Shown here: in pieces, positions 17,412 through 27,415 of the stretch
Position numbering within the stretch: position 1 is the stretch's first letter
Layout: each line of letters begins with the position of its first letter
Assembly (NCBI RefSeq): GCF_029814935.1
Contig: NZ_CP104582.1
Location: 3,782,001 to 3,846,000, forward strand
Direction of reading: 5' to 3'
Source of the DNA: Pseudomonas sp. GD03919
Lineage (GTDB): Bacteria; Pseudomonadota; Gammaproteobacteria; Pseudomonadales; Pseudomonadaceae
DNA: 64,000 nt
Position numbers and translations under genes: made by a program
The notes under the pieces: generated by a model
What the model saw: only the letters and a program-made list of their open reading frames with translations
Database searches by the model: none
What the model was told of the DNA's origin: nothing

Positions 17412-17625
17412 AAAAAACCGCCCCTCGGGGTAATGCCAGTCAGTTAAGGCTGTACGCGTTTGGCTCCCCTCTACCGTTTACGGGAGAGGGGCTGGGGGAG
17501 AGGGCCGAAATACCGCGAAACGGCCATTTACCCCTCTCCGAACATGGCTCGCCAGAGGGGCGAGGGGACTGATCGTAGGCAGCCGGCGCTTAACTGATCA
17601 GCATTAGCCCCTCGGGGCGGTTTTT
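17412..17625. terminator. Bidirectional terminator split by an inserted element (copy 2)
   Basis: The arms AAAAAACCGCCCC and GGGGCGGTTTTTT pair perfectly and flank the element. They would form the shared mqo/creA terminator if the element were removed. GCCCCTCGGGG is duplicated at 17420-17430 and 17607-17617. Confidence 0.85.
17431..17606. mobile_element. Terminator-targeting element, copy 2 (176 bp)
   Basis: The ends are TAATGCCAGTCAGTTAAG on the left and CTTAACTGATCAGCATTA on the right, so it is inverted relative to copies 1 and 3. A perfect 11-bp duplication flanks it. The interior differs entirely from the other copies: purine-rich GGGAGAGGGG and CCCCTCTCC blocks that can pair into a long hairpin. 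No ORF. Confidence 0.85.
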
Positions 17626-17642
17626 TATGGGTGCCGTTCGAG

Positions 17643-18104
17643 CTACTGCTGCCCCCAGGGCAGGATCGGAATGGCCGTCACCGCATTCTGCGGGCTGCCT
17701 TCGATCACCCGGTCGCTATAGACCAGGTACACCAGGGTATTGCGCTTGGCGTCGAAGAAACGCACCACCTGCATGGTCTTGAACACCAGCGAGGTGCGCT
17801 CCTTGAACACCTCCTCACCATCCTTGAGTTTGCCCTTGAATGCAATGGGGCCGACCTGTCGGCAGGCGATGGAGGCTTCGGCACGGTCCTCGGCCAGCCC
17901 AAGACCACCCTTCACCCCGCCGGTCTTGGCCCGCGACAGGTAGCAGGTCACACCGTCCACCTTGGGGTCATCGAAGGCCTCGACGACGATCTTGTCGTTC
18001 GGCCCCACCCATTTGAACACCGTCGACACCTCGCCGATGGTTTCGGCCAGTGCCAGGCTGGGCAGCATCAGCAAACCCAAGGCAATGCCCTTAAACAGCC
18101 GCAT
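17643..18104 (-). CDS. creA: CreA family periplasmic protein
   Basis: A 153-residue protein with a signal peptide ([19 protein letters not shown], cut after ALA). The CreA-type body follows: [32 protein letters not shown] and IACRQVGPI. The two cysteines (in TCYL and IACR) may form a disulfide. The function of CreA is not established despite its name. It lies upstream of the MITE at 18116 and divergent in orientation from nothing nearby: proB reads toward it from the right in the same direction. Confidence 0.9.
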   Translation of the reverse strand: MRLFKGIALGLLMLPSLALAETIGEVSTVFKWVGPNDKIVVEAFDDPKVDGVTCYLSRAKTGGVKGGLGLAEDRAEASIACRQVGPIAFKGKLKDGEEVFKERTSLVFKTMQVVRFFDAKRNTLVYLVYSDRVIEGSPQNAVTAIPILPWGQQ

Positions 18105-18115
18105 ACAACTCTCCT

Positions 18116-18270
18116 AGAACCTGTTCACGATTTCGCGAGCTAGAGCCATACAAGACAAAAACAGGCGAGGAAGCGGAGTGTACTTCTGTACATGAGCATT
18201 CGACCGGGCTGGCGCTCCAGCCTGTTTTTAACGCAGTAGGGCCGACGCGCGCAAATCGTGTACAGGTTCT
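18116..18270. mobile_element. MITE with AGAACCTG ends (155 bp)
   Basis: Imperfect terminal inverted repeats of about 22 bp, AGAACCTGTTCACGATTTCG and (read inward from the right) AGAACCTGTACACGATTTGC. There is no ORF. Its core (CTGTTTTTAACGCAG, and a TGTACATGAGCAT segment) is the reverse complement of the core of the MITE at 52479, although the ends are unrelated. It abuts proB: the last base of the proB TGA stop lies in its right end. No clear target duplication is visible. Confidence 0.75.
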
Positions 18271-19388
18271 CAGACGAGGATCAGATTGTCGCGATGCACC
18301 AGCTCCGGCTCATCGACATAGCCCAGCAGCTTCTCGATGGCATCGGACGGCTGGCCGATGATCTTTTGCGCTTCCAGCGCACTGTAGTTGACCAGACCAC
18401 GGGCAATCTCACGACCGTCAGGCGATACGCAGACCACCATCTCGCCACGCCGGAAGCTACCCTGCACCGCCTTCACGCCGACCGGCAGCAGGCTCTTGCG
18501 ATCCTGACTCAGCGCCTTCACTGCACCAGCGTCCAGCACCAGGGTGCCGCGGGTCTGCAGGTGGCCGGCCAGCCATTGTTTACGGGCCGCCAGCAGGCCA
18601 CGCTCGGGGGCCAGCAAAGTACCCAGGCGCTCGCCGGCCTTGAGACGAGCCAAGACCTGCTCGATGGCACCGCCGACGATCACCGTATGCGCACCGGAAC
18701 GCGCCGCCAGGCGCGAAGCGCGCAGCTTGGTCTGCATGCCGCCACGCCCCAACGCACCACCAACGCCACCGGCCACGGCATCCAGCGCCGGATCATCCGC
18801 ACGCGCTTCGAAAATCAGCTCGGCATCCGGATTGTGCCGCGGATCGGCGGTGTACATGCCGTCGCGATCGGTGAGGATTACCAGTAAATCGGCCTCCACC
18901 AGGTTGGCCACCAGCGCTGCCAAGGTATCGTTGTCGCCGAAGCGGATTTCATCGGTGACCACGGTGTCGTTCTCGTTGATCACCGGGATCACATCGAGAT
19001 TCACCAGCGTGCGCAAGGTGCTGCGTGCATTGAGGTAGCGCTTGCGGTCGGACAGGTCGTCATGGGTCAGGAGGATCTGTGCGGTGCGCATGCCATGCTC
19101 GGCGAAGCTCGACTCCCAAGCCTGCACCAGGGCCATCTGGCCAATCGCAGCAGCGGCCTGCAGCTCGTGCATCGCGCTAGGTCGGCTGATCCAGCCCAGG
19201 CGGCTCATGCCGGCCGCCACCGCACCGGAAGACACCAGCACCAGCTCGACGCCCTGCTCACGCAGCGCCACCATCTGCTTGACCCATACCGCCATGGCCG
19301 CACGATCCAGGCCACGCCCGTCAGCGGTCAGCAGCGCACTGCCGATCTTCACCACCCAGCGCCGCGCGCCGGTCACCTTGTCACGCAT
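18270..19388 (-). CDS. proB: Glutamate 5-kinase
   Basis: A 372-residue enzyme that phosphorylates glutamate, the first step of proline synthesis. The N-terminal amino-acid-kinase domain has [30 protein letters not shown] and [20 protein letters not shown]-terminal PUA domain (about 280-360) ends with [10 protein letters not shown]. Length is normal. In pseudomonads it usually lies downstream of obgE, as here, though a 110-bp repeat separates them. Its 3' end touches a MITE without loss of coding sequence. Confidence 0.95.
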   Translation of the reverse strand: MRDKVTGARRWVVKIGSALLTADGRGLDRAAMAVWVKQMVALREQGVELVLVSSGAVAAGMSRLGWISRPSAMHELQAAAAIGQMALVQAWESSFAEHGMRTAQILLTHDDLSDRKRYLNARSTLRTLVNLDVIPVINENDTVVTDEIRFGDNDTLAALVANLVEADLLVILTDRDGMYTADPRHNPDAELIFEARADDPALDAVAGGVGGALGRGGMQTKLRASRLAARSGAHTVIVGGAIEQVLARLKAGERLGTLLAPERGLLAARKQWLAGHLQTRGTLVLDAGAVKALSQDRKSLLPVGVKAVQGSFRRGEMVVCVSPDGREIARGLVNYSALEAQKIIGQPSDAIEKLLGYVDEPELVHRDNLILV

Positions 19389-19420
19389 GATCTTCCAACC
19401 TTAGCCAGAACGCCCACTTA

Positions 19421-19530
19421 GGAAACCCTGAAAAAGCCTCAGCGTCACTCCCGCGAAGGCGGGAGTCCAGGTGCTGCGATGTTTCTGGATTCCCGCTTAC
19501 GCGGGAATGACGACTGCTTCAGAGCATCCC
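19421..19530. repeat. Intergenic palindromic repeat (CCCGCG...CGCGGG type)
   Basis: A long imperfect palindrome. The inner arms are GTCACTCCCGCGAAGGCGGG (19444 on) and CCCGCTTACGCGGGAATGAC (to 19511), and the outer arms are AAACCCTGAAAAAGC-like and GCTTCAGAGCATCCC. This is the common GTCATTCCCGCG repeat of Proteobacteria. It lies between obgE and proB and may attenuate or stabilise the transcript. Confidence 0.75.
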
Positions 19531-19534
19531 TTAC

Positions 19535-19560
19535 AAAAACGCCGCAATTAAGCGGCGTTG
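19535..19560 (-). terminator. Terminator after obgE
   Basis: The hairpin AACGCCGC-TTAAT-TGCGGCGTT, with a T-run on the minus strand, lies ten bases after the obgE stop codon. Confidence 0.85.
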
Positions 19561-19569
19561 GAAATTTGC

Positions 19570-20847
<1,278 letters not shown>

Positions 20848-20883
20848 CTAGCGGATCGGGCAAGCGAACCAAAGATACATAAA

Positions 20884-20915
20884 CAAAAAAGCCCCGTCCT
20901 ACGGACAGGGCTTTT
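20884..20915 (-). terminator. Terminator after rpmA
   Basis: The minus-strand hairpin AAGCCCTGTCC-GTA-GGACGGGGCTT is followed by a T-run, between rpmA and obgE. It has one bulged or mismatched pair. Confidence 0.85.
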
Positions 20916-20930
20916 CCAGCGCGTAGGCGA

Positions 20931-21188
20931 TTAGGCCTGAACGACGCTCACGTAGCGACGGCCAAAAGCGCCCTTCACTTCGAACTTGACCACGCCTTCG
21001 ACTTTAGCGAAGAGGGTGTGATCCTTGCCCATACCCACGCCGAAACCCGGGTGGAACTCGGTGCCGCGCTGACGAACGATGATGTTACCGGCCTTGATGA
21101 CCTGACCACCGTACATTTTCACGCCAAGGCGTTTACTTTCGGAATCGCGGCCGTTACGGGTAGAACCGCCAGCTTTTTTGTGTGCCAT
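20931..21188 (-). CDS. rpmA: 50S ribosomal protein L27
   Basis: An 85-residue ribosomal protein at the peptidyl-transferase region of the large subunit. The family N-terminus [20 protein letters not shown] and the central segment [20 protein letters not shown] are intact, and length is standard. It is 36 bases downstream of rplU in the usual operon. Confidence 0.98.
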   Translation of the reverse strand: MAHKKAGGSTRNGRDSESKRLGVKMYGGQVIKAGNIIVRQRGTEFHPGFGVGMGKDHTLFAKVEGVVKFEVKGAFGRRYVSVVQA

Positions 21189-21224
21189 GAGTCAATACTC
21201 CTATAAAGGATCGGGGCCGACGAA

Positions 21225-21536
21225 TCAGGCCTGGATACCGGTGATTTTGATCTCAGTGAACCACTGACGGTGGCCCTGACGCTTCATGTGGTGCTTACGA
21301 CGGCGGAACTTGATGATGCGCACTTTGTCGTGACGGCCTTGCGACACGACTTCGGCAACCACTTTAGCGCCGTCTACGACCGGAGCGCCGATTTTAACGT
21401 CGTCGCCGTTGCCGATCAGCAGAACGCGATCGAAAGTCACGGCTTCGCCGGTGGCGACTTCGAGCTTCTCGATCTTGAGGAATTCGCCTTCGGTGACTTT
21501 GTATTGCTTGCCACCAGTAACAATTACTGCGTACAT
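21225..21536 (-). CDS. rplU: 50S ribosomal protein L21
   Basis: A 103-residue large-subunit protein that binds 23S rRNA. It starts [19 protein letters not shown] and contains the C-terminal signature [17 protein letters not shown] chose the ATG at 21536 by family N-terminus; the upstream extension is leader sequence. It is the first gene of rplU-rpmA and divergent from ispB. Confidence 0.98.
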   Translation of the reverse strand: MYAVIVTGGKQYKVTEGEFLKIEKLEVATGEAVTFDRVLLIGNGDDVKIGAPVVDGAKVVAEVVSQGRHDKVRIIKFRRRKHHMKRQGHRQWFTEIKITGIQA

Positions 21537-21782
21537 GGTAAATCTCCGTTGATCCTGCTCACCCAGCGCTTTAGAAAAGTCGTTATTGGCTGGCATGGCT
21601 GCTTGGGGCCGGAAGTGACACCCTTGCAATTGCGTAAGGCAGGGAAATGCCCAGGGGAAAGTTCAGGGTGCGCGATTGTACGCAAGCGCCGAACGCCGCG
21701 CAAGGGCCGCAAGTGCTCGCCTTGACAGCCCCCACCCAGCCACCTAGCATGCCGCGCAACCTCAAAGGAGCACCAGTCGCCG

Positions 21783-22751
21783 ATGCAACCCCAGGCTTTC
21801 TACCGCGCGGTAGCGGACGATTTCACCGCCGTCGATGGCATCATTCGCCAACAGGTGGTTTCCCGCGTGCCGCTGGTGGAAAAGATCGGCGACTATATCA
21901 TCTCCGCTGGCGGCAAGCGCCTGCGCCCATTGCTGGTACTGCTCAGCGGGCGTGCATTGGGTTACCAGGCCGATGACCTGCGCCTGCTGGCCGCCACCAT
22001 CGAATTTCTGCACACCGCCACCCTGCTGCATGACGACGTGGTCGACATGTCCGACATGCGCCGTGGCCGCAGCACCGCCAATGCCCAATGGGGCAACGCA
22101 CCGAGCGTGCTGGTGGGCGACTTCCTTTATTCACGCTCGTTCGAAATGATGGTCGAGCTCGGCTCCATGCCGGTGATGAAGATTCTCTCTCACGCCACCC
22201 GCGTGATCGCCGAAGGCGAAGTGCTGCAACTGTCCAAGGTACGCGACGCCAGCACCACGGAAGAGACCTACATGGAAGTCATCCGCGGCAAGACCGCGAT
22301 GCTATTCGAGGCCTCGACCCATAGTGCCGCCGCCCTGGCCGGCGCCAACGAGGCGCAGCGCGAAGCCCTGCGCACCTTCGGTGATCACCTGGGCATCGCT
22401 TTCCAGCTGGTCGATGACCTGCTCGACTATAAGGGCGATGCAGCCGAACTGGGCAAGAACGTCGGTGACGACCTGGCCGAAGGCAAACCGACCCTGCCGC
22501 TGATCTACACCATGCGTGAAGGCACCGAGGAACAGGCCGCCTTGGTACGCCGCGCGATTCAGAAAGGCGGCATCGAAGACCTGGAAAGCATCCGCGTCGC
22601 CGTGGATGCCGCCGGCGCTCTGGAATACACCGCTCAGCTCGCTCGCGACTACGCCGAACGTGCCATTGCCTGCCTGGACGTGCTGCCGGCTGGTGAGTAT
22701 CGCGACGCGCTGATCGAGCTGAGCCGTTTCGCCGTCGCCCGCACGCACTAA
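21783..22751 (+). CDS. ispB: Octaprenyl (polyprenyl) diphosphate synthase
   Basis: A 322-residue trans-prenyltransferase that builds the side chain of ubiquinone from isopentenyl diphosphate units. The first aspartate-rich motif DDVVD is at 84-88 and the second, DDLLD, at about 211-215. GGKRLRP (43-49) binds the diphosphate. In pseudomonads the product is normally C45, so nonaprenyl synthase may be the exact activity. It is divergent from rplU. Confidence 0.95.
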   Translation: MQPQAFYRAVADDFTAVDGIIRQQVVSRVPLVEKIGDYIISAGGKRLRPLLVLLSGRALGYQADDLRLLAATIEFLHTATLLHDDVVDMSDMRRGRSTANAQWGNAPSVLVGDFLYSRSFEMMVELGSMPVMKILSHATRVIAEGEVLQLSKVRDASTTEETYMEVIRGKTAMLFEASTHSAAALAGANEAQREALRTFGDHLGIAFQLVDDLLDYKGDAAELGKNVGDDLAEGKPTLPLIYTMREGTEEQAALVRRAIQKGGIEDLESIRVAVDAAGALEYTAQLARDYAERAIACLDVLPAGEYRDALIELSRFAVARTH

Positions 22752-22754
22752 GAA

Positions 22755-22820
22755 GTAGCCCGGATGCAATCCGGGAAAGCCTTACCCCAAACGATTCGCC
22801 CCGGATTGCATCCGGGCTAC
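22755..22820. repeat. REP palindrome (GTAGCCCGGATGCAATCC type)
   Basis: GTAGCCCGGATGCAATCCGG at the left and its inverse at the right enclose a 26-base spacer, immediately after the ispB stop. The same arms recur at 37214-37275 and 49773-49833, and as a single arm near 31936. Confidence 0.85.
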
Positions 22821-22850
22821 GGGTTCGCGATACACCGCGCTGGCACAAAC

Positions 22851-22881
22851 AAAAACGCCCCGAACCAGTCGGGGCGTTTTT
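22851..22881. terminator. Bidirectional terminator, ispB / SDR gene
   Basis: The stem AAAAACGCCCCGA...TCGGGGCGTTTTT lies between convergent genes. It is intact, without an inserted element. Confidence 0.9.
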
Positions 22882-22898
22882 CGTTCAGGCCTGGTGGA

Positions 22899-23657
22899 TT
22901 ACAGACGCAGGCCGCCGTCTAGCTCCAGAATGCGACCCGTGTAGTAGTCGTTTTCCAGAATGTAGGCCACCGAATGGGCGATCTCGGCCGGCTTGCCCAT
23001 GCGCTTGAGCGGAATACCCGAAGTCATCTTCTCCAGGGCTTCCGGCTTCATGCTGGCGGTCATCTCGGTCTCGATGAAACCTGGCGCCACGCCTGCGACG
23101 CGGATGCCGTAACGCGCCAGTTCCTTGGCCCAGACCACGGTGTCGGCAGCCACGCCCGCCTTGGCTGCGGAGTAGTTGGCCTGGCCCATGTTGCCGGCAC
23201 GGGAGATCGAGGAAATGTTGACGATGGCGCCCTGGTTGCCCAGCTCGATCATCTTCGCCGCCACTTCACGGGTGCAGAGGAACACGCCGGTCAGGTTGAC
23301 ATCGATCACCGCCTGCCACTGCGCCAGGCTCATCTTGGTCATTTCGCCATCCTTCACACGGATGGTCAGGCCATCGCGCAGGATGCCGGCGTTGTTGACC
23401 AGGCCGTTGATGGCGCCGAAGTCATCGGCCACCTGGGCGACCATATGGGTCACCTGCTCTTCATCGGCCACGTTGCACAGGTAGCTGCGAGCATCGCCAC
23501 CGGCAGCCTTGCAAGCGGCCACGGCTTCGTCGAGTTTTTCCTGGTTCAGATCGACCAGCGCCAGCCTGGCGCCCTTGCCCGCCAGGTACTCACCCATGGC
23601 GCGACCCAGTCCCTGGCAACCGCCAGTGATGATGATGACTTTGTCTTTCAGTTGCAT
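22899..23657 (-). CDS. Short-chain dehydrogenase/reductase (FabG-like)
   Basis: A 252-residue classical SDR. The cofactor loop TGGCQGLG is at 11-18, NNAG at about 88-91, and the catalytic Ser150, Tyr162 and Lys166 are all present (NISSISRAG; NYSAAKAG). It probably reduces a 3-oxoacyl or similar carbonyl with NAD(P)H in the cytosol. FabG proper sits in the fab cluster, so this is one of several paralogues and its substrate is unknown. It is divergent from the HugZ-like gene. Confidence 0.88.
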   Translation of the reverse strand: MQLKDKVIIITGGCQGLGRAMGEYLAGKGARLALVDLNQEKLDEAVAACKAAGGDARSYLCNVADEEQVTHMVAQVADDFGAINGLVNNAGILRDGLTIRVKDGEMTKMSLAQWQAVIDVNLTGVFLCTREVAAKMIELGNQGAIVNISSISRAGNMGQANYSAAKAGVAADTVVWAKELARYGIRVAGVAPGFIETEMTASMKPEALEKMTSGIPLKRMGKPAEIAHSVAYILENDYYTGRILELDGGLRL

Positions 23658-23766
23658 CGCTTTATCCCCTCAAGGTGCAGCATTTACCGACCCCGCCGAT
23701 GCCCGCTAGCCGCTATGCTAGGGCGTCTGTCCGTTTCTGACGGATTCTTTGCGAGGAGTCATTAAG

Positions 23767-24501
23767 GTGAGCGTGAAAGCCGGCAAGCATGCACGAGAAT
23801 TGCTGCTCAAGGAATACCGTGGCGTGCTCAGCACCCACTCCAAGGCCATGCCGGGTTTCCCTTTTGGATCGGTGGTGCCCTACTGCCTGGACGCCGAGGG
23901 CCGGCCGCTGATCCTGATCAGCCGCATCGCCCAGCACACCCATAACCTCGGGCAGGACGCCAAATGTTCGCTATTGGTCGGCGAGCGTGGCGCAGAGGAT
24001 GTGCAGGCGGTCGGCCGCCTCACTTTGCTCGCCGAAGCACGACAGTTGCGTGACGAGGACGAAATCGAAGCGGCCGCACAGCGTTATTACCGCTTTTTCC
24101 CCCAGTCGCGCGACTACCATCGGGCGCATGATTTCGATTTTTGGCGGCTGGAGCCGGTGCGCTGGCGCTTCATCGGCGGCTTCGGCGCCATTCACTGGCT
24201 CGATCAGGTGGCCCTGGCCAATCCTTTCGCGGCGGACGGCAGCGAAGCGAGCATGGTCGAGCACATGAACGACGACCACGCCAGCGCCATCGCCCATTAC
24301 GTCGAACTGGCCGGCCTGCCGCAGCACGAACCCGCGCAGATGGTCGGTGTCGACAGTGAGGGCTTTCATCTGCGCATCGGCCAGAGTCTGTACTGGCTGC
24401 CCTTTCCTGTACTCTGCAGCAATCCCGGTGCCGTGCGCCAGGCGCTGGTACAACTGGCCAGAGCCGAGAGCTGGCCGATCAATGGCGAGTCTTCAGCTTG
24501 A
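23767..24501 (+). CDS. HugZ-type pyridoxamine 5'-phosphate oxidase-fold protein
   Basis: A 244-residue protein with an N-terminal FMN-binding split-barrel (about 1-150: GSVVPYCLDAEGRPLILISR, HTHNLGQDAKCSLLVGE) and a C-terminal DUF2470 domain (EHMNDDHASAIAHYVELAG). Relatives bind haem and take part in its degradation. The GTG at 23767 is preferred because GAGGAG lies eight bases upstream; a TTG six codons earlier overlaps that site. The haem role is family-based inference. Confidence 0.82.
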   Translation: MSVKAGKHARELLLKEYRGVLSTHSKAMPGFPFGSVVPYCLDAEGRPLILISRIAQHTHNLGQDAKCSLLVGERGAEDVQAVGRLTLLAEARQLRDEDEIEAAAQRYYRFFPQSRDYHRAHDFDFWRLEPVRWRFIGGFGAIHWLDQVALANPFAADGSEASMVEHMNDDHASAIAHYVELAGLPQHEPAQMVGVDSEGFHLRIGQSLYWLPFPVLCSNPGAVRQALVQLARAESWPINGESSA

Positions 24502-24568
24502 ATTAAGCGCGAAACGCCATACTTAACCCCTACGGGAAGTCTGTCTTCCGCCAAGGACTCTTCGACCC

Positions 24569-25018
24569 ATGCGTGCGTTTCTGTTCCTCTTTCTGCTCTT
24601 TCCCATCATCGAGCTGGCCCTGCTGATCAAGGTTGGCAGCGCCATTGGCGTGCTGCCCACGCTGTTGCTGGTGATTGGCACCGCCATCCTCGGCAGCGTG
24701 CTGCTGCGCGTCGCCGGAGTCGCCACCGCCTGGCGCGTCCGCGAAAAGCTCGCACGCGGCGAGCTGCCCGAGCAGGAAATGCTCGAAGGCCTGCTGATTG
24801 CCGTCGGTGGTGGCCTGCTGCTGCTGCCAGGCTTCATCAGCGACATCTTCGGCGTGCTCTGCCTGTTCCCCTTCACCCGCCGCCTGCTGGTCGGCAAGAT
24901 TCGGCGCCGCGCCCAGGAACAAGCCATGCGCCAGCGCGCCTTCTTCGACGACCAGGCCGCCCGCAGCGGCAAGACCAACCCCAACGTGCTCGAAGGCGAG
25001 TACGAGCGCCGCGACTGA
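24569..25018 (+). CDS. fxsA: FxsA family membrane protein
   Basis: A 149-residue inner-membrane protein with three to four hydrophobic segments and a charged C-terminal tail. The start MRAFLFLFLLFPIIELALLI and the EMLEGLLIAVGGGLLLLPGF segment are typical of FxsA, whose E. coli member relieves F-plasmid exclusion of phage T7 when overproduced. Its physiological role is unclear. It sits upstream of groES-groEL, the normal Pseudomonas order. Confidence 0.9.
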   Translation: MRAFLFLFLLFPIIELALLIKVGSAIGVLPTLLLVIGTAILGSVLLRVAGVATAWRVREKLARGELPEQEMLEGLLIAVGGGLLLLPGFISDIFGVLCLFPFTRRLLVGKIRRRAQEQAMRQRAFFDDQAARSGKTNPNVLEGEYERRD

Positions 25019-25132
25019 TCCCTACAGCTCTGGAGTCGGCTTGCCGGCGATCTCTCTCGGACTGATCACCTGCAAGCCGGCGCCTACGCAAATCCGCCCC
25101 CATCTGCAGCACAAAAAATTTCACCCCCGCCC

Positions 25133-25158
25133 CTTGAAATACCCTTGCCCGCCCACAT
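25133..25158 (+). promoter_or_regulatory. Sigma-32 (RpoH) type heat-shock promoter of groESL
   Basis: A perfect -35 CTTGAAA, a 12-base spacer and CCCACAT as the -10 match the heat-shock consensus. The site is about 150 bases before groES. No CIRCE operator is visible, which fits a gammaproteobacterium. Confidence 0.7.
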
Positions 25159-25307
25159 GTAGCAGTCACCGCAAGGTACCTGCCCACTGAGGCAGTCCAA
25201 CTTTCGCGGTACGCCCAGCGTGCCGCACCCGGCCTCGCCGGATTTTACAAACCCGCCGACCACACAGAGTCGGCAAGTTGGCCATCAATTGTTAGGAGAG
25301 ATCGACA

Positions 25308-25601
25308 ATGAAGCTTCGTCCTCTGCATGACCGCGTCGTGATCCGTCGCAGCGAAGAAGAGACCAAAACCGCAGGTGGCATCGTGCTGCCGGGTTCGGCC
25401 GCCGAGAAGCCGAACCAGGGTGAAGTCGTTGCCGTCGGTACCGGTAAGGTTCTGGATAACGGCGAAGTCCGTCCGCTGGCCGTCAAGGTTGGTGACAAGG
25501 TGGTATTCGGCCCCTACTCCGGCAGCAACACCGTCAAGGTCGACGGCGAAGACCTGCTGGTCATGGGCGAGCACGAAATCCTCGCAGTCATCGAAGCCTG
25601 A
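25308..25601 (+). CDS. groES: Co-chaperonin GroES
   Basis: A 97-residue subunit of the heptameric lid of the GroEL folding chamber. It begins [20 protein letters not shown] and has the mobile loop [15 protein letters not shown]. Length is standard. A GGAGAG ribosome site precedes the ATG. It is co-transcribed with groEL 48 bases downstream. Confidence 0.98.
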   Translation: MKLRPLHDRVVIRRSEEETKTAGGIVLPGSAAEKPNQGEVVAVGTGKVLDNGEVRPLAVKVGDKVVFGPYSGSNTVKVDGEDLLVMGEHEILAVIEA

Positions 25602-25637
25602 TTTCCACGCATCTCCGTTTAACCTTCAAGAATTTGA

Positions 25638-27296
<1,659 letters not shown>

Positions 27297-27322
27297 GCCG
27301 ACCGGCTCCCTCGCTGTACCAA

Positions 27323-27350
27323 GAACCCCGCGCTCGTCGCGGGGTTTTTT
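27323..27350 (+). terminator. groEL terminator
   Basis: GAACCCCGCG-CTCGT-CGCGGGGTTTTTT starts 26 bases after the groEL stop. It is intact. Confidence 0.92.
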
Positions 27351-27415
27351 ATGCGCGCCGTTCAGTGAAAACGTCATGTCGCCGTATCGGCTAATGGTCT
27401 GTAAGCGAACGGGCA

